DNA from: Microbacterium luteolum
GTDB taxonomy: Bacteria; Actinomycetota; Actinomycetes; Actinomycetales; Microbacteriaceae
Length of the DNA: 64,000 bases
Assembly (NCBI RefSeq): GCF_039533965.1
Contig: NZ_BAAAUN010000001.1
Coordinates: forward strand, 992,001 to 1,056,000
Direction of reading: 5' to 3'
The translations under genes and the position numbers were made by a program. Under the pieces are notes generated by a model. That model did not search any database and was not told the DNA's origin. It saw only the letters and a list, made by a program, of their open reading frames with translations. This document shows positions 43,702-51,563 of this stretch, in pieces. Each line of letters starts with the position of its first letter. Position 1 is the first letter of the stretch.

Positions 43702-43707
43702 AGAATA
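43702..43707 (-). promoter_or_regulatory. -10 box, leaderless start of the first TagF-like gene
   Basis: TATTCT lies 6 nt upstream of the ATG at 43695; the intervening bases are GGAGGG. Confidence 0.55.
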
Positions 43708-43752
43708 GTTCGTCCCGCGCCCGCTCCCGGAGCGCGCATCAGGGAACGCGCG

Positions 43753-44850
43753 ATGTCGTCGTGCCATGATCGTCATGTGCCAGCCAACGAATCCGTCACG
43801 CCCGAAGCCGGGGTGTCCTTCGTGATGCCGGTGCTCAACGAGCGCGCGTACCTGGAGCACGCCGTCGCCTCTGTGCTCGCCCAGGATGTCGCCGGCCCCG
43901 CCGAGCTCGTCCTCGCACTCGGACCCTCGACGGACGGGACGACCGAGCTGGCCGAGCGGCTCGCTACGGCCGACGACCGCATCCGTCTGGTGCGGAACCC
44001 TGCCGCGCACATCCCGGTGGGACTGAACGCCGCGATCGGCGCGAGCCGCTACGCGACGATCGTCCGCGTCGATGCCCACTCGGAGCTCTCCCCCGGCTAC
44101 GCGGCCCGTGCCCTGGAGACGCTCGAGCGCACGCAGTCCGCGAACGTCGGCGGCGTCATGCACGCCGAGGGCCGCACCCCCTTCCAGAAGGCGGTCGCCC
44201 GGCTCTACAACTCTCCCGTCGGCCTCGGCGGCGGCGCGTATCACGGCCGCACGAACGAGGGCGAAGCCGAATCGGCGTACCTCGGCGTGATGCGCCGCGA
44301 GGTGCTCGACGAGGTGGGCCTCTTCGACGAGACGATCCGGCGCGGCGAGGACTGGGAGCTCAATCTCCGGATCCGCCAGGCCGGACATCGCGTGTGGTTC
44401 GACCCAAGTCTCTCCGTGACGTACTGGCCGAGGGAGAGCTGGCTCCGTCTCGCCCGTCAGTTCCGCGCGACCGGCGCCTGGCGCGGTGAACTGGTGCGCC
44501 GGTTCGGCCGCCGCAACGGCATCCGCTACTTCGCTCCCCCGGCGCTCGTGCTCGTCGTCGCCCTCGCCATCGTCGTCGGTGTCCTGCAGCTCACCGGAGT
44601 GCTCTCGGGAATCGCCTCCCTGGTCGCCTCCGTCGTGGTCTACGGGCCGCTCGCGCTGTATCTGCTGCTCGTCCTCGCCGTCGCCCTGGCACCGGGCGGA
44701 GGCGGGCTCCGCCAGAAGCTGTGGACCCTGCTCGTGCTCCCGACGATGCACCTGTCCTGGGGCATCGGCTTCCTCGGCGGCGTGCTGCGCGGTGCGCGCG
44801 ACACCGTCGACGCGTCGCGCCTCGGCACCCGGAACACCCCGCTGCCGTGA
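43753..44850 (+). CDS. glycosyltransferase family 2 (ExoA-like) with membrane tail
   Basis: The 365-residue protein has SFVMPVLNERAYLEHAVASV, an acidic VRVDAHSELSPGY near residue 110, and the GT-A acceptor motif RRGEDWELNLRI near 195. Two C-terminal membrane segments follow (about 265-315). This is the ExoA/succinoglycan-type layout. ATG 43753 has AGGGAA at good spacing; a GTG 24 nt downstream is possible. It diverges from the TagF-like gene. Confidence 0.82.
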   Translation: MSSCHDRHVPANESVTPEAGVSFVMPVLNERAYLEHAVASVLAQDVAGPAELVLALGPSTDGTTELAERLATADDRIRLVRNPAAHIPVGLNAAIGASRYATIVRVDAHSELSPGYAARALETLERTQSANVGGVMHAEGRTPFQKAVARLYNSPVGLGGGAYHGRTNEGEAESAYLGVMRREVLDEVGLFDETIRRGEDWELNLRIRQAGHRVWFDPSLSVTYWPRESWLRLARQFRATGAWRGELVRRFGRRNGIRYFAPPALVLVVALAIVVGVLQLTGVLSGIASLVASVVVYGPLALYLLLVLAVALAPGGGGLRQKLWTLLVLPTMHLSWGIGFLGGVLRGARDTVDASRLGTRNTPLP

Positions 44851-44865
44851 TGGTGCCTCGACGCC

Positions 44866-46302
44866 TCAGGGGCTGACGAACCCCAGATCCAGGATCCGGT
44901 CGACCACGCGCTCGGCGGCACGGCCGTCATCCCGCCGGTTGAACTGCGCGCGCCACGCCGCGTACCGGCTCGCGTAGGCGGCTTCGTGGCCGGGCTCGGC
45001 GAGCGCGGAGGCGAGCTCGTCCTGCGTGCGCACCAGCGGCCCCGGTGCCCGCTCGGCGAGGTCGAAGTAGAACCCGCGCAGCTGCCCGCGGTAGTGATCC
45101 ATGTCGGGCACGAGGAAGTACATCGGCTTGCCCGTGACGCTGAAGTCGAACATCACCGAGGAGTAGTCGGTGATGAGCGCGTCGGCGGCGAGGAGCAGCT
45201 GAGCGGTCTCGGGGTAGCCGGTGACGTCGATCACCCGGGCGCCCGCGCGATCGCGCCCCTGCTGCAACGTGCGCGAATGCCCGCGGACGAGCACCACGGC
45301 GTCGGCCTGCCGGGCGAGGAGCTCCGGATCGATGAAGTCGACCATCTCCGTGCGGTCGTCGCGCCAGGTCGGCGCGTAGAGCAGGACCCGCTCCTGCTCT
45401 ACGATGCCCAGAGCCTCACGGATCGCGGTCGGATCGCCGGTGGTGAGAGCATCGTCGCGAGGGTAGCCCTCGACCCAGATCGGCCTGCCGAAGAAGGCAT
45501 ATGCCTTCCGGAGAATGCGCTCGGAGTAGGTGTTCTGCGCGAGCAGCACGTCCCATCGCCGAGATTCCTTCACGACGGCCGCCATCCGGCGCGGGTCGAA
45601 GCCCGGACGGTGGAGGGCGAGCCGTTTGAGCGGCGTGCCGTGCCAGGTCTGCAGCACCTTCTGCGCCGGCTTGCGCACGAACCGGCGGCGCAGCCAGTCG
45701 TTCACGACCAGGAGCCGCGCGGCGCCTCGGGCGTGCCACCACTCCGGGCTGCCCTCGACGACCGCGATCGCGCCCTCCGGCACCGCGACCGAGAGGTCCA
45801 CGACGCTCCAGTAGCGTCGAAGCCCCGGTGCGCGAGCCGCGAGCTCGCGGTCGATCGCCTGCGGGTTGCAGCCGACGCTGCGGCCGTAGAAGCTCTCGAA
45901 GAAGACGGCGTTCTCGGTGCCCCCGGCCTGGGCCACGTAGCGCCCTTCGAGCGTCGACTGCCCCTCGACGGTCTCGTACACGGGATCGATCGGTGCGGCG
46001 ACGTGCACCGCGCCGCCGTCGACCGCGACGCGGACGCCGGCCAGCATGGTCGGCGCGATCCGCAGGTCGTCGAGGTCGGCATCGGCGATGCGGAGCGCGT
46101 ACTCGCCCGAAGGCAGCGGCAGAGCGGGGCCGCCCCACCGCGATGCCTGCAGCGGGAACACGGCCTTCCAGGTCTTCCCTCCGCCGGTGATGCGCGCGTC
46201 GACGCGCGCCCGCGGTCCGGACAGCTCCGCGGTCGCCGGTCGCTGACCGGTCCCTGCGATGATCAGCGCTTCGGCCGCTTCATCGATCCGGGCCGTTGTC
46301 AT
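44866..46302 (-). CDS. CDP-glycerol glycerophosphotransferase-like protein (second)
   Basis: The 478-residue protein has an N-terminal beta-rich region of about 130 residues, then the TagB/TagF domain: LQTWHGTPLKRLALHRPG near residue 215, EGYPRDDAL, VLLYAPTWRDDRTEM near 290, and ALITDYSSVMFDF near 375. It probably adds (poly)glycerol- or ribitol-phosphate, or a sugar, to a wall polymer. GGGAG lies 4 nt before the ATG. The start overlaps the stop of the upstream paralogue (ATGA), so the pair is one operon. Confidence 0.85.
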   Translation of the reverse strand: MTTARIDEAAEALIIAGTGQRPATAELSGPRARVDARITGGGKTWKAVFPLQASRWGGPALPLPSGEYALRIADADLDDLRIAPTMLAGVRVAVDGGAVHVAAPIDPVYETVEGQSTLEGRYVAQAGGTENAVFFESFYGRSVGCNPQAIDRELAARAPGLRRYWSVVDLSVAVPEGAIAVVEGSPEWWHARGAARLLVVNDWLRRRFVRKPAQKVLQTWHGTPLKRLALHRPGFDPRRMAAVVKESRRWDVLLAQNTYSERILRKAYAFFGRPIWVEGYPRDDALTTGDPTAIREALGIVEQERVLLYAPTWRDDRTEMVDFIDPELLARQADAVVLVRGHSRTLQQGRDRAGARVIDVTGYPETAQLLLAADALITDYSSVMFDFSVTGKPMYFLVPDMDHYRGQLRGFYFDLAERAPGPLVRTQDELASALAEPGHEAAYASRYAAWRAQFNRRDDGRAAERVVDRILDLGFVSP

Positions 46303-47552
46303 GCTGCTCCCTTCGGTGCGGGGATCCCCCGCGCGCGGATTGCCTGGTACACCCGATCGGTGTTGCGCCCGTCTCGGTATGCATGCATCTCCGCGCTGAG
46401 CGTAGCGGAACGCGCCGACGCCGCGTCGTACGCGGTCGGCTCGGAAAGCAGGCCGCGGAGCTGCCCGAGGACGGCATCCCAGTCCGGCGCGGGGTCCGCG
46501 CCCGCGACGTCCTCGTACCGTCCGTAGAACCCGCGGGTGCGGGCGTACTCCCGCGCGTCCGGGGCGAGATACAGCACGGGCGTCCGGAGCAGACCTACGT
46601 CGTACGCGAGAGAGGAGTAGTCGGTGATGAGAACGTCGACCGCGGCGAGTACCGGCGTGACATCGGCGAGGACGGAGGCCCCCAGCATCCGCACTCTCCT
46701 GCTGGGCAGCGGAGGGGCGTAGCCGCCTTCGCCGAGCGGGTGAGATCGCACCAGGAGGATCGCATCCTCCTCTTCGAGCACACGGATGATCCGCACCCAT
46801 TCCGACGCGGACGGCACCGCGGGGTCTGCCGCCCCGTCGCGCCAGGTGGGCGCGTAGAGGATCACGCGAGCGCTCTCGGGGACGGTGCCGACCGCGCGAC
46901 GCAGCAGAGCGGATGCCGCGGCCCTGCGCTCGTCGACTGATCCGGTGGACAGCACATCGACCCGTGGCTCGCCCGTGACGACGACCCGGTCATCGCCCAG
47001 CCCGAACGCCGATTCCAGGCGGCCGCGAGAACGATGCGAGGCCGCGGGCAGGACCCTGATGCGCTGGGCGGCACCGCGATACAGCAGCCCGACGACCCGG
47101 CGCAGCAGCGGTGCGCCGGGAACGTTCGGGACCTGCGTGGTGGCCGACGAGTCGAGGCCGATGCGCTTCAGCGGGATACCGTGCCAGAGCTGCACGACGA
47201 AGGCCCCGCCGTTCGCGTAGCGGTTGACGTCGCCGAGGCCGTGCGTGACGACGAGCACGCCCGCTCTGGCGGTCGCCCACCAGCCCCGCAGGCCGGTCTT
47301 GCGCGCAGTGCGGATGCCGAGCGCCGCGGCATCGCGATCCTCCCGGTCGGACGACGTGAGCCACAGCGTGTCGTGTCCGGCGTCCGATGCATAGCGCTGC
47401 AGAGCCAGCGCGCCGTCGCCGATCCCCGCGCCGCAGCCGAACACCCAGCGTCGACCGCGCGGAACGAGGAACGTACCCATGCGTCCTGCGGCATAGAGCG
47501 GGATCCGGAGCAGCTTGGCCGCATTGCCGGTGCCGAAGGAGAAGGACGCCAC
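46299..47552 (-). CDS. CDP-glycerol glycerophosphotransferase-like protein (third)
   Basis: The 417-residue protein shows RRWVFGCGAGIGDGALAL at about 34-51, VQLWHGIPLKRIGLDSS near 120, VILYAPTWRDG near 235 and VLITDYSSLAYDVGLL near 310, all TagB/TagF landmarks. The GTG start at 47552 lies inside the far arm of the upstream gene's terminator hairpin and has no ribosome-binding site, but TAGGCT is 6 nt upstream. An ATG at 47480 with AGGA before it would shorten the protein by 24 residues. The longer form is preferred because the extra residues look like the family's usual N-terminal helix. Confidence 0.82.
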   Translation of the reverse strand: MASFSFGTGNAAKLLRIPLYAAGRMGTFLVPRGRRWVFGCGAGIGDGALALQRYASDAGHDTLWLTSSDREDRDAAALGIRTARKTGLRGWWATARAGVLVVTHGLGDVNRYANGGAFVVQLWHGIPLKRIGLDSSATTQVPNVPGAPLLRRVVGLLYRGAAQRIRVLPAASHRSRGRLESAFGLGDDRVVVTGEPRVDVLSTGSVDERRAAASALLRRAVGTVPESARVILYAPTWRDGAADPAVPSASEWVRIIRVLEEEDAILLVRSHPLGEGGYAPPLPSRRVRMLGASVLADVTPVLAAVDVLITDYSSLAYDVGLLRTPVLYLAPDAREYARTRGFYGRYEDVAGADPAPDWDAVLGQLRGLLSEPTAYDAASARSATLSAEMHAYRDGRNTDRVYQAIRARGIPAPKGAA

Positions 47553-47583
47553 CCCGCGAGCCTATCGCGGGGTGGCGTCCTTC
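47541..47583. terminator. 19-bp hairpin: terminator with an embedded promoter
   Basis: A perfect 19-bp inverted repeat (47541-47559 and 47565-47583) with a 5-nt loop starts 14 nt after the stop of the HtrA-like gene, so it is a strong minus-strand terminator. The -10 (TAGGCT) and the GTG of the next gene lie in its loop and far arm. Confidence 0.75.
47559..47564 (-). promoter_or_regulatory. -10 box in the loop of the terminator hairpin
   Basis: TAGGCT lies 6 nt upstream of the GTG at 47552 and occupies the 5-nt loop plus one stem base. Confidence 0.5.
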
Positions 47584-47597
47584 TCTGCGAACAGCGG

Positions 47598-49196
47598 TCA
47601 GCCGGCGAGCTCGCCGAGTGTCACCTCGAGCTCGCCCTCCTTGCCGCCGCGGACGTAGGTCACCTTCGCATCGCTGCCCGCGGCCGCCGCGCGCACCTGC
47701 GCGGTCAGATCGCTGGCGCTGGTGATCGGGACTCCGTTGAACGCCGTGACGACATCCTCCGCCTTGAGCCCGGCCGCAGCTGCCGCTCCGCCGTCGGTGA
47801 CCTCGGCGATGTACGCTCCCGCCACGTTCGCACCCTCGACGCTCGCCGCGTCGCGGACGGATGCGCCGAGCAGGCCGTGCGTGGCTGCGCCGTCGGCGAT
47901 GATCTCCTCGGAGACGCGCTGGGCGATGTTCGCCGGGATCGCGAAGCCGATGCCGATCGAGCCGGACTCCTCGGATCCGCCCGAGCTCGCGATCGCCACG
48001 TTGATGCCGATCAGCTCGCCCTTGCTGTTCACGAGTGCGCCGCCGGAGTTGCCGTGGTTGATCGCGGCATCCGTCTGGATCACGGCGATCGAGATCGACT
48101 CGTTGGACTGCTGCCCGGTGTTGCCCGGCAGATCGAACTGGAACGGCCCCTGTCCGTCGCCCTCTTCCGGCGCCTGCTGCTCCGGAGCGTCCTCGGACGA
48201 CGAGTCGGGCAGGGCCGAGGAGGCGATCTGGATGCTGCGGTTGAGCGCGCTCACGATGCCGGTGGTGACCGAGTTCGCGAGACCGAGCGGGGCACCGAGC
48301 GCGACGGCGGTGTCGCCGACGTTGAGCTTGGACGAGTCGGCGAACTCGATGGGCGTGAGGCCCTTGGCGTCCGTCAGCTTGATCACGGCGAGGTCGTAGA
48401 TCGGGTCGGTGCCGACGACGGTGGCCTCGTAGATGCGGCCGTCGGACGCGGTCACACGGATGCTGGGGTCGGCCACGGCGCCGCCGAGGGTCACGACGTG
48501 CGTGTTCGTGAGGACGTAGCCGTCCTCGCTGATGATCACGCCAGAGCCGCTGCCGGCCTCCTGGGAGCCGGCGACCTCGATCGTGACGACCGAGGGAAGC
48601 GCCGCCGTCGCGACCGCGGTGGTCTCGTTGACCGATCCGGGGTCGTTGACCGTGACGGTCTGGGGCCCGCCGGCCGTGCCGCCCGTTGGCTGATCCTGAA
48701 GTCCGGTCAGCAGCGCGCCGCCGCCGAACCCGGCGACACCGCCGACCAGCGCCGCGGCCACGATGAACGCCGCGAACTTCGCGCCGCCCCGGGACTTGGG
48801 CTCTTTCGTCTTGACGCCGTCGGCCGGAGCGCTGCCGAAGCCGAGGGGCGCGGTGCCGTCGAGCGGCTGCGTCGGCTGGGTGTGCGCGGTCGCGGTGGGG
48901 ATGCCGAAGGCTGCGCCCGGAGCCGATGCCGTCGCGTGCTGCGCCGTGCTCGGCGCGGCGAAGGGCTGCGGTGCGGCCGGGGCGGCGGGCGCGGGCGGCG
49001 TGAGCGCGGCGGGGGCGGCGGGTGCCTGCGACGTGAAGGTCGACGGCACCTCATGTCCCTGCGCCGGGGCGGCCGGGGCGGTGGTCTCAGCGGCGGCGGC
49101 GGTCGCCGACTGAGCGGTGGCCTCTGCTGCCTCGGTGGACGGCACGGCGTCGTGGGACGCGGGTGCCGAGTGGTTCTGGGTGTCGTCTTCGTTCAT
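47598..49196 (-). CDS. HtrA/DegP-like membrane-anchored serine protease
   Basis: The 532-residue protein has a Pro/Ala-rich cytoplasmic head of about 135 residues, one membrane helix at about 141-165, a trypsin-like domain with His233 (TNTHVV), Asp268 (YDLAVI) and Ser384 (HGNSGGA), and a C-terminal PDZ domain (about 430-525). It is a quality-control protease outside the membrane. ATG 49196 is chosen over an ATG 18 nt upstream because AAGGAG precedes it by 7 nt. An acidic and Gln-rich insert lies between Asp and Ser (about 325-365). Confidence 0.93.
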   Translation of the reverse strand: MNEDDTQNHSAPASHDAVPSTEAAEATAQSATAAAAETTAPAAPAQGHEVPSTFTSQAPAAPAALTPPAPAAPAAPQPFAAPSTAQHATASAPGAAFGIPTATAHTQPTQPLDGTAPLGFGSAPADGVKTKEPKSRGGAKFAAFIVAAALVGGVAGFGGGALLTGLQDQPTGGTAGGPQTVTVNDPGSVNETTAVATAALPSVVTIEVAGSQEAGSGSGVIISEDGYVLTNTHVVTLGGAVADPSIRVTASDGRIYEATVVGTDPIYDLAVIKLTDAKGLTPIEFADSSKLNVGDTAVALGAPLGLANSVTTGIVSALNRSIQIASSALPDSSSEDAPEQQAPEEGDGQGPFQFDLPGNTGQQSNESISIAVIQTDAAINHGNSGGALVNSKGELIGINVAIASSGGSEESGSIGIGFAIPANIAQRVSEEIIADGAATHGLLGASVRDAASVEGANVAGAYIAEVTDGGAAAAAGLKAEDVVTAFNGVPITSASDLTAQVRAAAAGSDAKVTYVRGGKEGELEVTLGELAG

Positions 49197-49281
49197 GGTG
49201 TGCTCCTTCATCAACGCCCCTTCAGACTGCCGCCTGTATCTGTGCGTTTCGTATGGCGAAGATGAGTTTCAGCTATGGCCT

Positions 49282-49287
49282 TAGCCT
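49282..49287 (+). promoter_or_regulatory. -10 box, leaderless start of the aminotransferase
   Basis: TAGCCT lies 7 nt upstream of the ATG at 49295. Confidence 0.5.
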
Positions 49288-49294
49288 GTTCTTC

Positions 49295-50497
49295 ATGAGT
49301 GTCATTCCCGGCGCATGGCGGCGCACGGCGGCCGGTGCAGGTCTGCTCGCCGCAGACGGAACCGTCGCACCTACGATCTTCGCAGAGATGTCGGCGGCAG
49401 CGGCCAGAACCGGCGCGATCAATCTCGGCCAGGGCTTCCCCGATGAGGACGGGCCCGCGGTGGTGCTGGAGGCCGCGCGCGCCGCGATCTCCGCCGGGGC
49501 GAACCAGTATCCGCCGGGGCGCGGCATCCCCGATCTGCTCGCCGCCATCAGCGAGCATCAGCACCGCTTCTATGGTTTGGACGTCGACCCGGCGACCGAG
49601 GTCATCGTCACCGCCGGCGCGACCGAGGCGCTCACGGCCAGTCTGCTCGCGCTGATCGACGGGCCGGACGACGAGGTCGTCGTGTTCGAGCCGTACTACG
49701 ACTCCTATGCGGCGGCGGTGGCGCTGGCGGGCGCTCGACTGCGCACCGTGCCGCTGAGGGCCCCCGACTTCCAGCCCGATCTCGATCTGCTGGCCGCCAC
49801 GGTGAACGATCGCACCCGGATCATCCTCGTGAACGACCCGCACAATCCGACCGGCGCTGTCTTCGGCGCCGAGGTGCTCGCCGAGGTCGTGCGTCTGGCC
49901 CAGCGGCACGACGCGATCATCATCACCGACGAGGTCTACGAGCACCTCTCGTTCCACACCCCGCACACGCCGATCGCCACGCTGCCCGGCGCCGCCGAGC
50001 GCACGCTCACGATCTCCTCCGCGGGGAAGACGTTCTCCGCCACGGGATGGAAGATCGGCTGGGTGCACGGTCCGGCCGACCTGATCACGGCCGTGCTCTC
50101 CGTGAAGCAGTACCTCACGTATGTGAACGGCTCACCGTTCCAACCCGCCATCGCCGTGGGGTTGCGTCTCGACGACGCCACGTTCACGGATGCCGCGGCG
50201 GCGCTCGCGCACAAGCACGAGATCCTCGGGGCGGGTCTGCGGGCCGCCGGGTTCACCGTGCACGCACCCCAGGGCGGCTACTTCACCGTCGCGGACGCGA
50301 CCGCTCTGGGCGGCGCGGATGCCGCGGCCTTCTGCCGTGCGCTGCCGGAGCGCGCCGGCGTCGTCGCGATCCCCCTGACGGCGTTCGTGTCGGAGGGCAG
50401 GCGCAGCGAGTACAGCAGCCTGGTGCGCTTCGCCGCCTGCAAGCGCGTCGAGGTACTCGAAGAGGCCGCTGCGCGCCTCGCGGCCTCGGCGCTCTGA
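49295..50497 (+). CDS. class I/II PLP aminotransferase (DapC or methionine/kynurenine type)
   Basis: The 400-residue enzyme has INLGQGFPDEDGP near residue 45, NDPHNPTG near 185, and the Schiff-base Lys in SSAGKTFSATGWKIGW near 248, with the Arg of RFAACK at the C-terminus. This fold-type I group includes N-succinyl-diaminopimelate aminotransferases of actinobacteria and related methionine or kynurenine aminotransferases. No lysine-pathway gene is adjacent, so the substrate stays open. ATG 49295 follows TAGCCT at 7 nt. The stop lies in a palindrome shared with the convergent gene. Confidence 0.85.
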   Translation: MSVIPGAWRRTAAGAGLLAADGTVAPTIFAEMSAAAARTGAINLGQGFPDEDGPAVVLEAARAAISAGANQYPPGRGIPDLLAAISEHQHRFYGLDVDPATEVIVTAGATEALTASLLALIDGPDDEVVVFEPYYDSYAAAVALAGARLRTVPLRAPDFQPDLDLLAATVNDRTRIILVNDPHNPTGAVFGAEVLAEVVRLAQRHDAIIITDEVYEHLSFHTPHTPIATLPGAAERTLTISSAGKTFSATGWKIGWVHGPADLITAVLSVKQYLTYVNGSPFQPAIAVGLRLDDATFTDAAAALAHKHEILGAGLRAAGFTVHAPQGGYFTVADATALGGADAAAFCRALPERAGVVAIPLTAFVSEGRRSEYSSLVRFAACKRVEVLEEAAARLAASAL

Positions 50498-50515
50498 CGC
50501 GCGGCTCCGCGTCAG
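50494..50515. terminator. small bidirectional hairpin over two stop codons
   Basis: CTGACGCG (50494-50501) and CGCGTCAG (50508-50515) form a perfect 8-bp stem with a 6-nt loop. The stop codons of both convergent genes lie in the arms. Confidence 0.4.
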
Positions 50516-51321
50516 CGGGGAACCACGGCGTAGCGCCGCACGCGCAGGGAGGGGTTGACCGCACGCACGCGGTCGATCGCCGCCCGTTCCAGCGCCGCGA
50601 CCGCGATCCCCTCGCCCGTTCCGACGCCGGCAAGCACGACGCCCTGCGGGTCGACGACCTGCGAATGCCCGACGCCGATCGGCGTCGGATGGTCCGCGGC
50701 GACCACGTACACGGTGTTCTCGATCGCCCGGGCAGCCAGCAGGGTGGTCCAGTGGTGCTCCTTGAGCGGACCCCTCACCCACTCGGCCGGCACCACCAGC
50801 ACGTCGGCGCCCGCGTCGACGAGGGTGCGCGCGAGCTCGGGGAAGCGCAGGTCGTAGCAGGTCATCAGCCCGAAGCGCAGGCCACCGAGCACGAATGTGG
50901 CAGGCTCCCCCGGGTCACCCGGCTCGACCCAGTCGGATTCCGTCTGCCCGAAGGCGTCGTAGAGGTGCTCTTTGCGGTAGACGGCGAGGATGCCGTCGCC
51001 GCGCACCGCCACGACCGTGTTCCGCACCCGTTCGCCGTCCGCGGCGCGCTCGGCCAGGCCCGCGACGATCACGACCGCGTAGTCGGCGGCCAGAGCCGTG
51101 AGCGCTGCGACGAACTCGCCGTCGAGCTCCTCGGCGTTCGCCGCGAGCGTCGCATCCATCGGATCGACGAAGTAGCTCGAGTACTCGGGGAACACGATCA
51201 GCTTCGCGCCGCGCGCCGCAGCATCCGCCGTCAGCGCAGCGATCCGCTCGCGATTGTCGGAACGGGATGCCGTCGGTGCGAACTGGCACACGGCGACGGA
51301 TACGGCTGCGGTCTCGGACAT
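50512..51321 (-). CDS. nitrilase-superfamily carbon-nitrogen hydrolase
   Basis: The 269-residue protein has the Glu-Lys-Cys triad of the superfamily: Glu in VFPEYSS near residue 45, Lys in YRKEHLYDAFG near 116, and Cys in MTCYDLRFPEL near 153. Such enzymes hydrolyse amides of small metabolites; the DLRFPEL wording is close to the omega-amidase/Nit group, which deaminates 2-oxoglutaramate or repairs deaminated glutathione. The neighbouring convergent aminotransferase would fit an omega-amidase partnership, though this is inference. Confidence 0.88.
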   Translation of the reverse strand: MSETAAVSVAVCQFAPTASRSDNRERIAALTADAAARGAKLIVFPEYSSYFVDPMDATLAANAEELDGEFVAALTALAADYAVVIVAGLAERAADGERVRNTVVAVRGDGILAVYRKEHLYDAFGQTESDWVEPGDPGEPATFVLGGLRFGLMTCYDLRFPELARTLVDAGADVLVVPAEWVRGPLKEHHWTTLLAARAIENTVYVVAADHPTPIGVGHSQVVDPQGVVLAGVGTGEGIAVAALERAAIDRVRAVNPSLRVRRYAVVPR

Positions 51322-51399
51322 ACCTCATCCTCTCGCATCCGCCCGTGCCCGGCCTCGATTCGCCGACCTTCGGAATCCGTGATAGGTTACTTCTTGTGC

Positions 51400-51473
51400 C
51401 GCGGGGTGGAGCAGTTCGGTAGCTCGCCGGGCTCATAACCCGGAGGTCGCAGGTTCAAATCCTGTCCCCGCAA
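51400..51473 (+). tRNA. initiator tRNA-fMet (CAU)
   Basis: The 74-nt cloverleaf has a D stem GAGC/GCTC, the anticodon CAT at 51434-51436 in loop CTCATAA, and a T arm GCAGG TTCAAAT CCTGT. Two features mark it as the initiator: the first base C is opposite A at position 72 and so unpaired, and the anticodon stem carries three consecutive G:C pairs next to the loop. CCA is not encoded. A strong terminator follows 18 nt later. Confidence 0.93.
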
Positions 51474-51486
51474 CGAGAATGCGACA

Positions 51487-51533
51487 CAAGAAAGGCCCCT
51501 GATCAGGAGAAATCCGGATCGGGGGCCTTTCGC
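51487..51533. terminator. terminator after the initiator tRNA
   Basis: AAAGGCCCC (51491-51499) pairs with GGGGCCTTT (51522-51530), with inner GATC/GATC pairing. The A-rich and T-rich outer flanks make it usable in both directions, towards the tRNA and the convergent permease gene. Confidence 0.8.
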
Positions 51534-51563
51534 TTGCCCGGCGTGAGAGCCACGTGAACGCCC

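Noticed and set aside
47034..49265. A 743-codon frame antisense to the HtrA-like and TagF-like genes
   Set aside because: It spans two real genes and a terminator on the other strand and shows only Arg/Gly/Asp-rich filler.
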